From positions 33,008 to 97,007 of the forward strand of contig JAIRRJ010000086.1 of assembly GCA_031256035.1 (NCBI GenBank): a stretch of 64,000 nucleotides of DNA, in the 5' to 3' direction. The position numbers and the translations under genes are program-made. The notes beneath the pieces were generated by a model, which had not been told where the DNA came from, did not search any database, and saw only the letters and a program-made list of their open reading frames with translations. The stretch is from Treponema sp. GTDB lineage: Bacteria; Spirochaetota; Spirochaetia; Treponematales; Breznakiellaceae. Shown in pieces: positions 7,994-19,999 of the stretch. Each line of letters starts with the position of its first letter. Position 1 is the stretch's first letter.

Positions 7994-9353
7994 TATTTGT
8001 TATCTGCCAATTTCCGCGTCTGCGGGTTAATGTCAGATTATCAGTACGGCTGCTGAAAGCCTGATCGTTGGGAAACCACAGCATATACTGCGCGCGGTAT
8101 TGCACCTGATTATCCTGTTCATTGCCTGAAACCTGCACAAGATTCATATCCGTTATTCCAAAAACATTGGGAGCAGGGAGTTCTCCTCCTCTTTCCTTCC
8201 AAACTTGAGCCTGAATAATTGAAGGTGAGATTCTCATTTCATGCGCCTGTCTTGCCTTGTCTATAATGTAGTAATTCAGCACAATCTCAACGTCGCTTTT
8301 GTCAGCTCCCTTGATACATGCTTCCATGTAAATATGATTCAATGCGCTGAAAGCATCGTAATAACTGTAAACCACCGAGTATGCGTCAAGACCTTTTGTT
8401 GTGGGAAGCCCCATCCTGTTTGCCATCACGTTCCAGAAAACAAATAACATAAAAATCACAGCAGCCCCGATTGCGTACAGTACCTTTCTGTTTCGCATGG
8501 CAAAACGTTTTGTTTTTACCTTAAAATTATTTCTTTTTTGAAAACGTTCTTTTTCCGCGGCAAGTGTCTTTGCTTCTTCCGGGGACAGAGGCCGGAAAAA
8601 AGACGAAACAGCCGGTGTCTTGCCGCCTTTTTCCAGCAGGTATTTCAAAAGGCTGTCAAGAATAACTGTTCCGCTTTCAATTGGTCTTTTCCTTTCGACA
8701 GGAAGCAAGAGCGCGGCGTTAACCAGCTCGCTGATTTTTTCATCAATGCCGGTCGCGGCAAAATTGAGTGGTGTAAAAACGCCTTCCCTCATATCCTGGA
8801 AAAAATCAATCGGGTCAAAATACGGAGCGGTTGCCGCCAGGATTCTGTAGAGCATGGCGCCGGCGCAAAAAGCCGCAGCTTCCATATCGTCTAAGTCGGG
8901 GCATAAATAGGGGCTGTGTTCTTTTTCTTCGGCAATAAGGCAGCGGTGCGACAAATGTTCAGGAAAGAAAAGAACGCTTCCCTTTGTTTCGGTGTTATCT
9001 CCACACACGACAAATGCAGCGCCGGGATCAATCGAGGTTTGAGTTTCACCCAAAAGCAGTTTACCGTGAATCCAATGAATGACCGCCTGCAGAGCCTTAT
9101 CCTGTTCTTCCTCAATGAGCAGATCAAGCCTTTCGCCGTTGAACAACGGCCCCCAGACCCTCATGAAGCCGTCCAGTTCCGTTACGCCGGACGCTATCCA
9201 AGTTTTCTTTGAGCCGTCAGGGCAAATGATAGTTCCCGGATCATTGAAACACTGGGAAAGTTTTGTCCGGGCAAATGCGCGCGGCACAAGCCCGGTGTCA
9301 AAACAAACAGCTGTTTGACCTTCCGCTTCGGAAATGAGGATTTTTGGCGTCAT
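7962..9353 (-). CDS. Conserved membrane protein in hflKC operon
   Basis: This 463-residue protein has a long N-terminal cytoplasmic part (about 1-290), one transmembrane helix near residues 298-318 and a C-terminal domain of about 145 residues outside the membrane. The last domain ends with a run of strands (for example Q-V-Q-Y-R-A-Q-Y-M-L-W-F) that could be NTF2-like; this is a guess. The N-terminal part has some features of a degenerate kinase-like fold but no catalytic motif I can name. Its start overlaps the hflC stop by 4 bp (ATGA), so it is translated with hflK and hflC and probably works with that membrane complex. I do not recognise the family. Confidence 0.75.
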   Translation of the reverse strand: MTPKILISEAEGQTAVCFDTGLVPRAFARTKLSQCFNDPGTIICPDGSKKTWIASGVTELDGFMRVWGPLFNGERLDLLIEEEQDKALQAVIHWIHGKLLLGETQTSIDPGAAFVVCGDNTETKGSVLFFPEHLSHRCLIAEEKEHSPYLCPDLDDMEAAAFCAGAMLYRILAATAPYFDPIDFFQDMREGVFTPLNFAATGIDEKISELVNAALLLPVERKRPIESGTVILDSLLKYLLEKGGKTPAVSSFFRPLSPEEAKTLAAEKERFQKRNNFKVKTKRFAMRNRKVLYAIGAAVIFMLFVFWNVMANRMGLPTTKGLDAYSVVYSYYDAFSALNHIYMEACIKGADKSDVEIVLNYYIIDKARQAHEMRISPSIIQAQVWKERGGELPAPNVFGITDMNLVQVSGNEQDNQVQYRAQYMLWFPNDQAFSSRTDNLTLTRRRGNWQITNINRIEKLEYR

Positions 9354-10327
9354 CTTGGCGTATAAAGGTATCGGAAGTAATCCATGTCCGTAGTCAGGGT
9401 TTTGTCAAATTTCGGCATGGTCTGTTTGTATGATTCAATCGCGCGCCAGAAATCAAAGAAATTCCTGTCCCGGTTGTAGGCTTCGGCGTAAATCCGCGCA
9501 GCCTCCGCATCGCCTTCTCCGCGGATGCCTTCGGAAAGGTTGTACGCCGCTGAACGGATGGACATTCTCTCGTTATCCATCTTTCCGAGCAGAGCCGCCT
9601 TCCTACCTTCGCCTTCACTGCGGATAGCCTGCGCAATCTGATTGCGTTCTTTTATCATACGCGCATATACGCTGGGTGTAAGATCATCGGAGTAACGTAT
9701 CTGGCGTGTTACAACATCAATAAGTTCAATGCCGTATTCGGGAACCATGCGCCGGGAGCGGTCAAGAATCTCTTCCGCAATTCTGCGCCGTCCCTTATCA
9801 ATTGGTTCATAGCTGGTATCAGGCCTGATTGAAGACTGAATGATGCTGGGATCAACATCGTCCCCGATTCCAAGGTCTTCCACTACTCCGATACGCTCCA
9901 TGATAAGGTTTGAATTCCGCACCGATTCACGGAAGTAATTTTCCGCTGTAACGGTTTTTACTTCCGAGTCGATTACTTCGGCAAGTTTGGAGTATGCGCT
10001 TTCAATGCTGAAAATGGATTCGTAGAATTTCTGCGGGTCGGCAATACGCCAGCGGGCTGTTACGTCTACCCAAATGTACTGCTTTTCCTTGGTGGGGATG
10101 CTTTTCTGTTCTCCGTCCCAAGCCATGATCCGTTTCGGATAACGGACGACTTCATCAATAAACGGCGTCTTTACATACAGCCCCGCGTTTTTAACAACCC
10201 GCACAATCCGCCCGAACTGTACAATTACAGCCTGCTGGCCTTCTTCAATAACGTAAAGAGGTCCGGCAACCAATATGCCGATAAAAACTACGATGATGAC
10301 TACAACAAAAGTTACTGGTCTTTTCAT
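9350..10327 (-). CDS. hflC: Protease modulator HflC (SPFH)
   Basis: The 325-residue protein has an N-terminal membrane helix (about residues 5-27) followed by an SPFH domain beginning with V-I-E-E-G-Q-Q-A-V-I-V-Q-F-G. A helical segment rich in Arg, Glu and Ala and an A-E-A-Y-N-R-D stretch typical of HflC come after. HflC and HflK form a membrane cage around FtsH in characterised bacteria and modulate its proteolysis. The start codon overlaps the hflK stop in a TAATG junction. The downstream gene starts in an ATGA overlap, giving a three-gene operon. Confidence 0.92.
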   Translation of the reverse strand: MKRPVTFVVVIIVVFIGILVAGPLYVIEEGQQAVIVQFGRIVRVVKNAGLYVKTPFIDEVVRYPKRIMAWDGEQKSIPTKEKQYIWVDVTARWRIADPQKFYESIFSIESAYSKLAEVIDSEVKTVTAENYFRESVRNSNLIMERIGVVEDLGIGDDVDPSIIQSSIRPDTSYEPIDKGRRRIAEEILDRSRRMVPEYGIELIDVVTRQIRYSDDLTPSVYARMIKERNQIAQAIRSEGEGRKAALLGKMDNERMSIRSAAYNLSEGIRGEGDAEAARIYAEAYNRDRNFFDFWRAIESYKQTMPKFDKTLTTDMDYFRYLYTPR

Positions 10328-11304
10328 TATCTGGACCCTCCCTGCTGTGTCCGCACTGCGCCGCCAAGATTCATCATGGGCAGGAAATTTGTCAGTCTGC
10401 GGTCGATGATAGTTACGCCCTGGGCGTCTTTAAATACTTCTTCAATCATTTCGTAGTACAGCCGCTGCCTTGTTACATCGGGAGAGCGGCGGTATTCATC
10501 GTATACAGAAATAAACCTGGCTACGTCGCCGTTTGCCCGGTTTACCCTTTCCGATTTATACCCCTGGGCAACCTGTACCATCCTCTCCGCCTCTCCTCTT
10601 GCCTTGGGTATCTCTTCATTGTAAACCTGCTGACCTTCGTTGATCAGGCGGTTCATGTCCTGAATAGCCTTGTTCACATCGTCAAAAGCTTCCTGTACTC
10701 CGGCCGGCGGATCGATATTTTGAAGTTTTACCGCAATCACGTTGATCCCAAGACCGTAACTTCTGAAAGTTTCGTTCATTATGTCTGCGCCGGCAATTTC
10801 AATGGCGCTCCGTTCAGGACTCATAATGTCCATAATCGCACGGTCGCCCACCAGCATATTTATAGCCGAGCGCGATACGTCGCTGATGGTTTTTTCCTTT
10901 TCCATGACATTAAAAACCCAAGCCTTTGAATCCACAATCCTGTATTGGATGATCCATTCAACATCAACAATGTTGAGGTCGCCCGTCAGCATGGTAGATT
11001 CCCTTGTTTTGCTTGCGTAAGTTGATGAAATGCCGCTTTTTAAGGTGCTGAAACCGAACTGCGCGGTTTGTACCGCTTTAACATTCACCGTGTAGTTCCG
11101 GTCAATGCCGAAAGGCAGTTTGAATTGAAGCCCCGGTTCCCTGATGGCATGGAACTTCCCGAACCGCGTAATCACCGCCTGTTCGGCCTGATCCACGATA
11201 AAAACGGTAGTCCCCAAAAAAATAATCGCCAATATTATCAAAATGACAACCCCGAACTTTGCCGGGGTAAATCTGCCCATTTTAGGCGGAGTAAAGTTCA
11301 CCAT
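10327..11304 (-). CDS. hflK: Protease modulator HflK (SPFH)
   Basis: The 325-residue product has a short cytoplasmic N-terminus, a membrane helix at about residues 17-38, and an SPFH domain starting V-D-Q-A-E-Q-A-V-I-T-R-F-G. It also has the HflK segment L-Q-N-I-D-P-P-A-G-V-Q-E-A-F-D-D-V. It is shorter at the N-terminus than the E. coli protein, lacking the Gly-rich region. Start ATG 11304 follows GGAGGG with 5-base spacing. It leads the hflK-hflC operon. Confidence 0.93.
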   Translation of the reverse strand: MVNFTPPKMGRFTPAKFGVVILIILAIIFLGTTVFIVDQAEQAVITRFGKFHAIREPGLQFKLPFGIDRNYTVNVKAVQTAQFGFSTLKSGISSTYASKTRESTMLTGDLNIVDVEWIIQYRIVDSKAWVFNVMEKEKTISDVSRSAINMLVGDRAIMDIMSPERSAIEIAGADIMNETFRSYGLGINVIAVKLQNIDPPAGVQEAFDDVNKAIQDMNRLINEGQQVYNEEIPKARGEAERMVQVAQGYKSERVNRANGDVARFISVYDEYRRSPDVTRQRLYYEMIEEVFKDAQGVTIIDRRLTNFLPMMNLGGAVRTQQGGSR

Positions 11305-11323
11305 CTAGCCCTCCGTAACACAG

Positions 11324-11329
11324 ATTATA
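11324..11329 (-). promoter_or_regulatory. -10 box of hflK operon promoter
   Basis: On the minus strand a perfect TATAAT lies 20 bases before the hflK start. No good -35 match is seen at 16-18 bases, so it may be activator-dependent or an extended -10 promoter. Confidence 0.4.
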
Positions 11330-11389
11330 CAGCCCTATCGAGAATAAGGGAAGGGGCAGCCGTGTGTGCTGTGTTTTTCTTTTACTAAC

Positions 11390-11418
11390 TTGTAAAATGG
11401 GAAATCCGGCTATATAAT
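11390..11418 (+). promoter_or_regulatory. Sigma70-like promoter of phosphofructokinase gene
   Basis: TTGTAA at 11390-11395, a 17-base spacer and TATAAT at 11413-11418 precede the gene. The predicted transcript start near 11425 leaves room for the AAGGGGG ribosome-binding site. Confidence 0.7.
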
Positions 11419-11441
11419 ACAGTAATAAGGGGGATTTTATA

Positions 11442-12776
11442 ATGATAGATGATAATATGGATTTTACCATAGAGGAACTTGGCAAGCCTTCGCTCAAATC
11501 GCCGATAGCAATGTCAAAGACGCTGGGGGACGGAATTGCCAATTATGTTACCGATGATCAGTACATGCGGCTGAGTACGAAGGTTGTACCCGGACCGCAG
11601 CATCCTGTCAAAAAGACTCAAGCACTGGAATGTGCGGGGCCGCGCGAGAATATTTACTTTACTCCCGCCCATGTGCATGCGGGGATTGTAAGCTGCGGCG
11701 GTCTGTGTCCCGGGATCAACGATGTTATCCGGGCCGTTGTACGCTGCCTGTGGTACCGCTACGGAGTTACCCGGATTTCGGGTGTCCAGTACGGCTACCA
11801 GGGTTTTTTACCGGAAAACCAGTTTCCGCTGAAGCCGCTTGATCCCGACATTGTAGATGACATTCATAAATTGGGCGGCACCTTTTTGGGAAGCGCCCGC
11901 GGCGGCGGCAGGGAAGTGATCAAAATCGTAGATACTCTGGAAAAGCTCAACCTCAATATGCTTTTTACAATCGGCGGAGACGGCACTCAGCGCGGCACAC
12001 TGGATATTGCCGAAGAAGTTGACAAGAGACGCTTAAAAATCGCTCTTGTCGGAATTCCCAAAACTGTTGACAACGATTATGTCTTGATAGACCGTTCCTT
12101 TGGATTTAACACCGCCGTGGACAAGGCGGTGGAAGTTGTTACGGCGGCCCACATGGAAGCTGTATCGGCAATCAACGGCATCGGCCTTGTGAAGGTTATG
12201 GGCAGGGACTCTGGCTACATCGCCGCATGTACGGCTCTTGCAAGCCATGAGGTAAATTTTGTGTTGATCCCGGAAGTGCCATTTAACCTGGAAGGTTATA
12301 ACGGTTTCCTGTACCATCTTGAAGAACGCTTAAAAAAACGCAAACACGCGGTGGTTGTTGTCGCCGAAGGGGCCATGCAGGACATGCTTGATAAGGAGAA
12401 AAAGAAAGACGCGGGCGGCAATATCAAAATGGTCGATGTGGGGACATACCTCCGCAACAGGATCATCAGCTACTTTGAAGAAAAGAAAATAGAGATCAAC
12501 CTTAAGTACATCGATCCCAGTTATGCGATCCGTTCCGCTCCGGCAAATCCCAACGACTCGATTTACTGTGAGCGTCTTGGGAACGCGGCGGCTCACGCGG
12601 CAATGGCTGGAAAAACAAAACTGATCATCGGCCTTGTGAACAATGAATTTGTCCATCTGCCCATCAGGTCGGTTATCACCCACCGCAACAAGGTAGACCC
12701 TGAGAGTAGCCTGTGGAGGGACACGTTGGACGCTACCCATCAGCCGACTCAAATGGTGAATAAATTTAACACTTAG
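11442..12776 (+). CDS. pfkA: 6-phosphofructokinase, PPi-PFK-like clade
   Basis: The enzyme phosphorylates fructose 6-phosphate at the committed step of glycolysis. The 444-residue length and long N-terminal extension match the clade of long PFKs shared by spirochaetes, plants and trypanosomes. Two positions that separate donors disagree. G-G-D-G-T (178-182) has the Gly typical of ATP users, while P-K-T-V-D-N-D (206-212) has the Lys typical of pyrophosphate users. That combination is also found in the trypanosome ATP-PFK, so ATP use is favoured but not proven. The M-G-R-D-S-G substrate motif is intact. The ATG at 11442 has a clear AAGGGGG site. Confidence 0.88.
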   Translation: MIDDNMDFTIEELGKPSLKSPIAMSKTLGDGIANYVTDDQYMRLSTKVVPGPQHPVKKTQALECAGPRENIYFTPAHVHAGIVSCGGLCPGINDVIRAVVRCLWYRYGVTRISGVQYGYQGFLPENQFPLKPLDPDIVDDIHKLGGTFLGSARGGGREVIKIVDTLEKLNLNMLFTIGGDGTQRGTLDIAEEVDKRRLKIALVGIPKTVDNDYVLIDRSFGFNTAVDKAVEVVTAAHMEAVSAINGIGLVKVMGRDSGYIAACTALASHEVNFVLIPEVPFNLEGYNGFLYHLEERLKKRKHAVVVVAEGAMQDMLDKEKKKDAGGNIKMVDVGTYLRNRIISYFEEKKIEINLKYIDPSYAIRSAPANPNDSIYCERLGNAAAHAAMAGKTKLIIGLVNNEFVHLPIRSVITHRNKVDPESSLWRDTLDATHQPTQMVNKFNT

Positions 12777-12782
12777 TGTAGT

Positions 12783-12818
12783 TGGCAGTTAGTGTTCCAA
12801 AAACATCACTGACTGCCA
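12783..12818. terminator. Bidirectional terminator-like hairpin
   Basis: GGCAGTTAGTG (12784-12794) pairs with CACTGACTGCC (12807-12817) with one G-U pair and a 12-base loop. It lies between the convergent pfkA and solute-binding protein genes. The U tract after it is interrupted by C. Confidence 0.55.
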
Positions 12819-12825
12819 GCTTCTT

Positions 12826-14052
12826 CTACTTGTTCATCCGCAGCCAGTCAACTATGCGTTTTTCAAGGGTATTGGTTTCATTCCGTTTGCGCGCGCGGTC
12901 GTGAAGGTAAGGGAGAACGACCCGCTCTTTAAGGGTAATCCAATTGGCTGGGAGGATGCTGGGATAAGTAAGGAACTCGGAAGTGGGCATTCTGCCAAGA
13001 AGATCGGGATAGAATTTCGGGAAAATTTGTTCGGTTACGGAGTTAATGGCAGAAAAACCGCCGCAGATGCCAAAAACAGATTCATTCATCCTGTTGGTTT
13101 TGCACTCTTCCATAATTCTGCGCTGGGTATCAACCTTGAAAAACCACAAGACAAAGGCTTCTGCAGCTTTCGTTGATTTTGCGTTTTTCGGAACGCCCAG
13201 AAAGACCGCGTCTTCTGTAATGGGTATTCTATTCTGTTCGGCAATCCACCGGAAATCCAGATTGTTTTTACTTTCCTCAGGCAAGGTAAAAATGACATTG
13301 CTTTCCATGTACGAAAAAAGAATGCGCCCTGACTGAATTAACTTTGCCGGAGGTTCAAAAAAATACTTGAAAGTAAAGTCTTCTTCCGCCTGATTGTTGG
13401 TGTTTATCTCATGTGTCCAGTCATATACAAAATTCATTGAACGATCCAGGGCAGCATTGTCCCAGGCAAGCGGAGCTGCTTCTGTAAAAGATGCGCCGAA
13501 TAGTTTGGCAGCGGTAAAGAGAAAATCATCATTCCACAGAGGGGAAAAGCCCATGCGCGTATAGTCGCCGCTTCTTTCAATATTGAAATTTTTGCTTAAA
13601 CTTTTTATTTCGTCAAAATCAATGGTAAAAGGATTGGAAAAATTTTCTTCCTTGTTCCTGCTGAAAATTAACGCAGGTACATTAAACGAAACCGGCAATA
13701 TGTATTGGTTGCGTTCTATCCTGCCTACAGCCAGAAGGCGCTGATAAAAAACATTTCTGGAAAGTTTTTTGGCTCCAAAAAAGTTATCAAGGGATTTGAA
13801 ATTCGCGCCGGTGGAGGCGTTTTTCAACCAGCTTCCCACGATTATGTCAGGACAATTCTTGGTTTTTTCCAGTTCCGCGGCGGGATAATCATAGTATTTT
13901 ACAGTGACTTTATATTGATTTTGGGCGGTGTTAAAAAACTCTCCGTACATGGCAAATTCGGGGCGATCTGTCCAAATTTGCGCGGTTTTATTTCCGCAGC
14001 TTGAAAACGAAAATGCTGTCAGCAAAACAACAAAACCTTTTATGAAGCGCAT
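12826..14052 (-). CDS. Extracellular solute-binding lipoprotein
   Basis: The 408-residue protein has a lipoprotein signal peptide with lipobox F-S-S-C followed by G-N-K. The mature part resembles family 1 ABC solute-binding proteins: an early strand with E-F-F-N-T, a D-I-I-V-G-S-W segment and a late E-A-F-V-L-W-F-F. Family 1 proteins bind sugars, oligosaccharides or related solutes; the ligand here cannot be told. No permease or ATPase genes are adjacent, so it may serve a transporter encoded elsewhere. The start is ATG 14052 after AGGA at 6 bases; TTG 14058 is the longer frame start and lies inside that spacing. Confidence 0.75.
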   Translation of the reverse strand: MRFIKGFVVLLTAFSFSSCGNKTAQIWTDRPEFAMYGEFFNTAQNQYKVTVKYYDYPAAELEKTKNCPDIIVGSWLKNASTGANFKSLDNFFGAKKLSRNVFYQRLLAVGRIERNQYILPVSFNVPALIFSRNKEENFSNPFTIDFDEIKSLSKNFNIERSGDYTRMGFSPLWNDDFLFTAAKLFGASFTEAAPLAWDNAALDRSMNFVYDWTHEINTNNQAEEDFTFKYFFEPPAKLIQSGRILFSYMESNVIFTLPEESKNNLDFRWIAEQNRIPITEDAVFLGVPKNAKSTKAAEAFVLWFFKVDTQRRIMEECKTNRMNESVFGICGGFSAINSVTEQIFPKFYPDLLGRMPTSEFLTYPSILPANWITLKERVVLPYLHDRARKRNETNTLEKRIVDWLRMNK

Positions 14053-14123
14053 GAACAATCCTATTTTGCCCTTATGTGCTTGTCAATCAGCCCGTTGGAT
14101 GATAACATTACTTGGGGTATATT

Positions 14124-14606
14124 TTGGAAAGGATTAAGGACGCTCAGGTTATAAGGCTGATAGAGCGTATCGGCGAACACTACAGGACAAATATCTCGAA
14201 TCGTTTTTTGCGTCCTGCCATACTGCAGCTCCAGCTTGACAAAAACACATGGGATCAGATAGAGGTTCTTACAGAAAAAATTGAACTGTTCCGTTATCAG
14301 GGCTTTCATTTTGATGATTTATATCATCAAATAGCCGCCGGCGCCCATTTTGTGAGTGTCGCCCGTCACGGAATAATACCCGTCCTGAAAAGCAAAATGA
14401 ACGCCCCTGCCGTCGGTCAGGAAAAGGTTCTTAGAGATATGGCGGCGAATAATTTTGTCCACAATCTGCAGGTTTTTGCGGAACTTATAAATGAATTATA
14501 TGCAACACTGGTAGATTTGGATAAAGGCGGCTCAAGGGGCGAACCTCCGGTTTATACCCAAATGCCCGAACTTGTTGACATCACCCGGCAGCTTGTCGGT
14601 ATTTGA
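14124..14606 (+). CDS. Conserved hypothetical helical protein
   Basis: This soluble 160-residue protein is predicted to be almost all helix, with no signal peptide or recognisable motif. TTG 14124 is the likely start because GGGG at 14114-14117 gives 6-base spacing; TTG 14112 overlaps that site. It lies 63 bp before rplU, but a good promoter for rplU falls in the gap, so it need not belong to the ribosomal operon. I do not recognise the family. The residues near the end (Q-M-P-E-L-V-D) resemble nothing I can name. Confidence 0.6.
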   Translation: MERIKDAQVIRLIERIGEHYRTNISNRFLRPAILQLQLDKNTWDQIEVLTEKIELFRYQGFHFDDLYHQIAAGAHFVSVARHGIIPVLKSKMNAPAVGQEKVLRDMAANNFVHNLQVFAELINELYATLVDLDKGGSRGEPPVYTQMPELVDITRQLVGI

Positions 14607-14608
14607 CC

Positions 14609-14637
14609 TTGACTATTTTCCCTTTTCGGGATATAAG
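14609..14637 (+). promoter_or_regulatory. Promoter of the rplU-prp-rpmA-obg operon
   Basis: TTGACT at 14609-14614, a 17-base spacer and TATAAG at 14632-14637 give one of the best sigma70 matches in the window, as expected for ribosomal protein genes. Confidence 0.75.
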
Positions 14638-14669
14638 ATATTACTATTTCAAAGGTTACGGAGAAAAAG

Positions 14670-14978
14670 ATGTACGCGCTGGTAGAATTTAAAGGCAAAC
14701 AGTACAAGGCCGAGAAAGGCGCTTCGCTCAAGGTTGATAAAATCGACGCAGAGCCGGGAGCAGCCATCAGTATTGATACGGTACTTTTAGTATCAGGAGA
14801 AACGGTTAAAGTAGGCAGCCCCTATGTACAGGGCGCAAAAGTGTCCGCCACGGTGGAATCCCACGGAAAAGACGATAAAATCGTCGTTTTTAAGTACAAG
14901 CCGAAAAAAGACTACCGCCGCAAACAGGGGCATCGGCAGCAGTATTCGATCATCAAAATCGGGGATATTTCCGCCTGA
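14670..14978 (+). CDS. rplU: 50S ribosomal protein L21
   Basis: The 102-residue product starts M-Y-A-L-V-E-F-K-G-K-Q-Y-K and ends with the family segment K-Y-K-P-K-K-D-Y-R-R-K-Q-G-H-R-Q, both diagnostic of bL21. It binds 23S rRNA in the large subunit. The start has GGAG at proper spacing. Its stop codon overlaps the proposed CTG start of prp, and rpmA follows, the usual rplU-prp-rpmA order. Confidence 0.97.
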   Translation: MYALVEFKGKQYKAEKGASLKVDKIDAEPGAAISIDTVLLVSGETVKVGSPYVQGAKVSATVESHGKDDKIVVFKYKPKKDYRRKQGHRQQYSIIKIGDISA

Positions 14979-15331
14979 TTGAGATAGAAGCGGTTCTGGA
15001 CGATGACGGGGTTTTAAGAGCCTGCAAAGCCTCCGGCCATGCCGGGGCAGGTAAAAAAGGTACTGACATTGTCTGCGCCGCGGTTTCGGTTTTAATGCGG
15101 ACGGCTCTGGGGGTTCTTTCCGGCAGGGAAGGGGTTGTTGTCAGGGGCGGAGCACCGGAACCCGGCTCTCTTTGGATGGAGGCCGATTATACTGCGGAAG
15201 GTTCGAATGCGTTGCATTCGCGGGAGTTCCTTTCCGCCACCGGTGTTTTTCTGCTTGAAGGACTGAAGTCTGTAGCGCAGGAATACCCCGAAAATTGCAG
15301 GGTAATTATTCGAACTTTACGGAGGATTTAG
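14975..15331 (+). CDS. prp: Ribosomal-processing cysteine protease Prp, CTG start
   Basis: Prp cleaves the N-terminal extension of bL27 in Firmicutes and relatives. The frame shows the catalytic His in S-G-H-A-G and Cys in D-I-V-C-A-A-V-S. Counting from CTG 14975 these are His22 and Cys34, the same numbers as in Staphylococcus aureus Prp. No ATG, GTG or TTG occurs in frame upstream of these residues; the first is ATG 15095, which would remove the active site. CTG 14975 overlaps the rplU TGA as CTGA, a coupled junction, with GGGG at 14961-14964. ATT 14978 is an alternative. A palindrome at 15204-15220 is read in frame. Length is 118 residues. Confidence 0.8.
   Translation: MIEIEAVLDDDGVLRACKASGHAGAGKKGTDIVCAAVSVLMRTALGVLSGREGVVVRGGAPEPGSLWMEADYTAEGSNALHSREFLSATGVFLLEGLKSVAQEYPENCRVIIRTLRRI
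15204..15220. repeat. Palindrome inside prp coding sequence
   Basis: CGAATGC-GTT-GCATTCG is a perfect 7-bp-arm palindrome read in frame in prp. Its CGAA...TTCG ends match the other palindromes in the window. Confidence 0.6.
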
Positions 15332-15332
15332 T

Positions 15333-15593
15333 ATGGCACGGAAACGCGGCGGAAGCGGCGCAAAAAACGGACGGGATTCAAATCCCAAATACCTTGGAAT
15401 AAAGGCTTCGGCGGGCGCGGTTGTAAAAGCTGGCACGGTTATTGCCCGTCAGCGGGGGACAAAAATTCATCCCGGAGCCACTGTTGGCTGCGGAGGGGAT
15501 TATACCCTTTTCGCCCTTGCGGATGGAAAGGTAAATTTCCATCAACGCCGGGGCCGCAAGCTGGCTTCGGTGATCGAGGAAGGCGGTAAATAA
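15333..15593 (+). CDS. rpmA: 50S ribosomal protein L27
   Basis: The 86-residue protein begins [16 protein letters not shown], the mature bL27 N-terminus, and carries the G-T-K-I-H-P-G family motif. It lines the peptidyl-transferase region of the large subunit. There is no Prp-cleavable extension before M-A-R-K, although prp is encoded just upstream. The start follows GGAGGA and lies 2 bases after the prp stop. Confidence 0.97.
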   Translation: MARKRGGSGAKNGRDSNPKYLGIKASAGAVVKAGTVIARQRGTKIHPGATVGCGGDYTLFALADGKVNFHQRRGRKLASVIEEGGK

Positions 15594-15599
15594 TACCTC

Positions 15600-18717
<3,118 letters not shown>

Positions 18718-18787
18718 GATTGTCAGGGAATTCCGATTGGAATAGTCTGACCACAATGGGGTCTGACTAAATCAAAGGAGTACATCA

Positions 18788-19999
18788 TTGAAAGAAGTAA
18801 AATTTGACGCTTCCCGCCTGCTGCTTGCCGCGATATTCCTTCTGACGATTATGGGGGTTGCGCTTGCGGTATATACCCTGCGCAGTAATCCTGTTGAAGA
18901 GGCGCTTTCTGGAAACAGAGTGATTAATGTCCTTTTTGTCATCGAAGAAAATAAAAAGCCGCTCAGTACCTATGTGCTTATGTATTATCCGGCTACCAAA
19001 CGTGCGGCAATTTTTGATATTCCCGGCAATTTGGGGCTGCTGCTTACAAGGTTAAACCGTGTCAGCCGAATCGATTCTTTATATGACCCGGGGAAAACAG
19101 GCAGTTATGAAACAGAAATCGGAAAATTGCTGGGAATTGCTCCTGATTTTTCCGTTGTAATAACTATTGATAATTTAAGGTATCTTGTTGATCTTCTGGA
19201 AGGCGTTGAGGTTTTTATTCCCACTCCGGTATCATTCAGAGATGATTCGCAGCTTGTTCTCTTTCCTTCGGGCATGACCGTTCTGGACGGTGACAAAGCC
19301 TGCGTTTACGCGACATACTCAATCCCCGATGAAGACCGTGAAACAGAAGAGTTTCGAAGACAGCGGTTCTTTCTGGGATTCCTCAACCGGCAGATAAAAA
19401 TGAACGATGAACTAAAAAAACCTGTTATAGGCAAATTGTATCATTCCTTTTTTAAAACAGACATGAGCCAGCGCACTTTAATGCGGCTTTATGATGAATT
19501 GTCTTACATTGACACGGATCGCACCAATGTTCAGTCCGTGGGAGGCAATCTTAGGGAAGTGTCCGGCGAGATGCTGATTATCCCGCACTGGGACGGGAAT
19601 TTGGTGAAAGAAGTAGTCAAGCAGACTCTTGGATCTCTTACCCGCCAAAGTGAAGATTCTTTAAGCGAGAGAACCCATACAGTAGAAGTGTTGAACGGAA
19701 CTGCTGTCAGCGGTCTTGCGGGAAGAACCGCTGAAATGCTGCGGAGTTTCGGTTACGATGTAATTTCAACGGGAAACGCCGACAGGAACGATTATGAACG
19801 TACCGTAATAATCCACCGTTCAGGAGAGGAAAACATGGTACAAGCATTTGCGGATATTATCCGCTGTAATAATGTACGCCGTGAATATTTACCGGAAGAA
19901 TTGCATGAAGAACACAGTATTCAAAATGTTGAATATAAATCCGATATCACCCTGATTATCGGAAGGAATTTTAATGGCAGATATGTTGTTGGAAATTAA
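18788..19999 (+). CDS. LCP-family protein with LytR_C domain
   Basis: The 403-residue protein has one N-terminal membrane helix (about residues 10-30), a LytR-CpsA-Psr domain and a C-terminal LytR_C domain beginning V-E-V-L-N-G-T-A-V-S-G-L-A. LCP enzymes attach glycopolymers to the cell wall in Gram-positives; in spirochaetes the role is unclear. The LCP core shows D-I-P-G-N near residue 82 where catalytic Arg/Asp are expected, so activity is uncertain. The start is TTG 18788 with AAAGGAG at 18774-18780. It overlaps rsfS by 26 bp; the same pairing of LCP and rsfS is seen in other treponemes by my recollection. Confidence 0.8.
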   Translation: MKEVKFDASRLLLAAIFLLTIMGVALAVYTLRSNPVEEALSGNRVINVLFVIEENKKPLSTYVLMYYPATKRAAIFDIPGNLGLLLTRLNRVSRIDSLYDPGKTGSYETEIGKLLGIAPDFSVVITIDNLRYLVDLLEGVEVFIPTPVSFRDDSQLVLFPSGMTVLDGDKACVYATYSIPDEDRETEEFRRQRFFLGFLNRQIKMNDELKKPVIGKLYHSFFKTDMSQRTLMRLYDELSYIDTDRTNVQSVGGNLREVSGEMLIIPHWDGNLVKEVVKQTLGSLTRQSEDSLSERTHTVEVLNGTAVSGLAGRTAEMLRSFGYDVISTGNADRNDYERTVIIHRSGEENMVQAFADIIRCNNVRREYLPEELHEEHSIQNVEYKSDITLIIGRNFNGRYVVGN

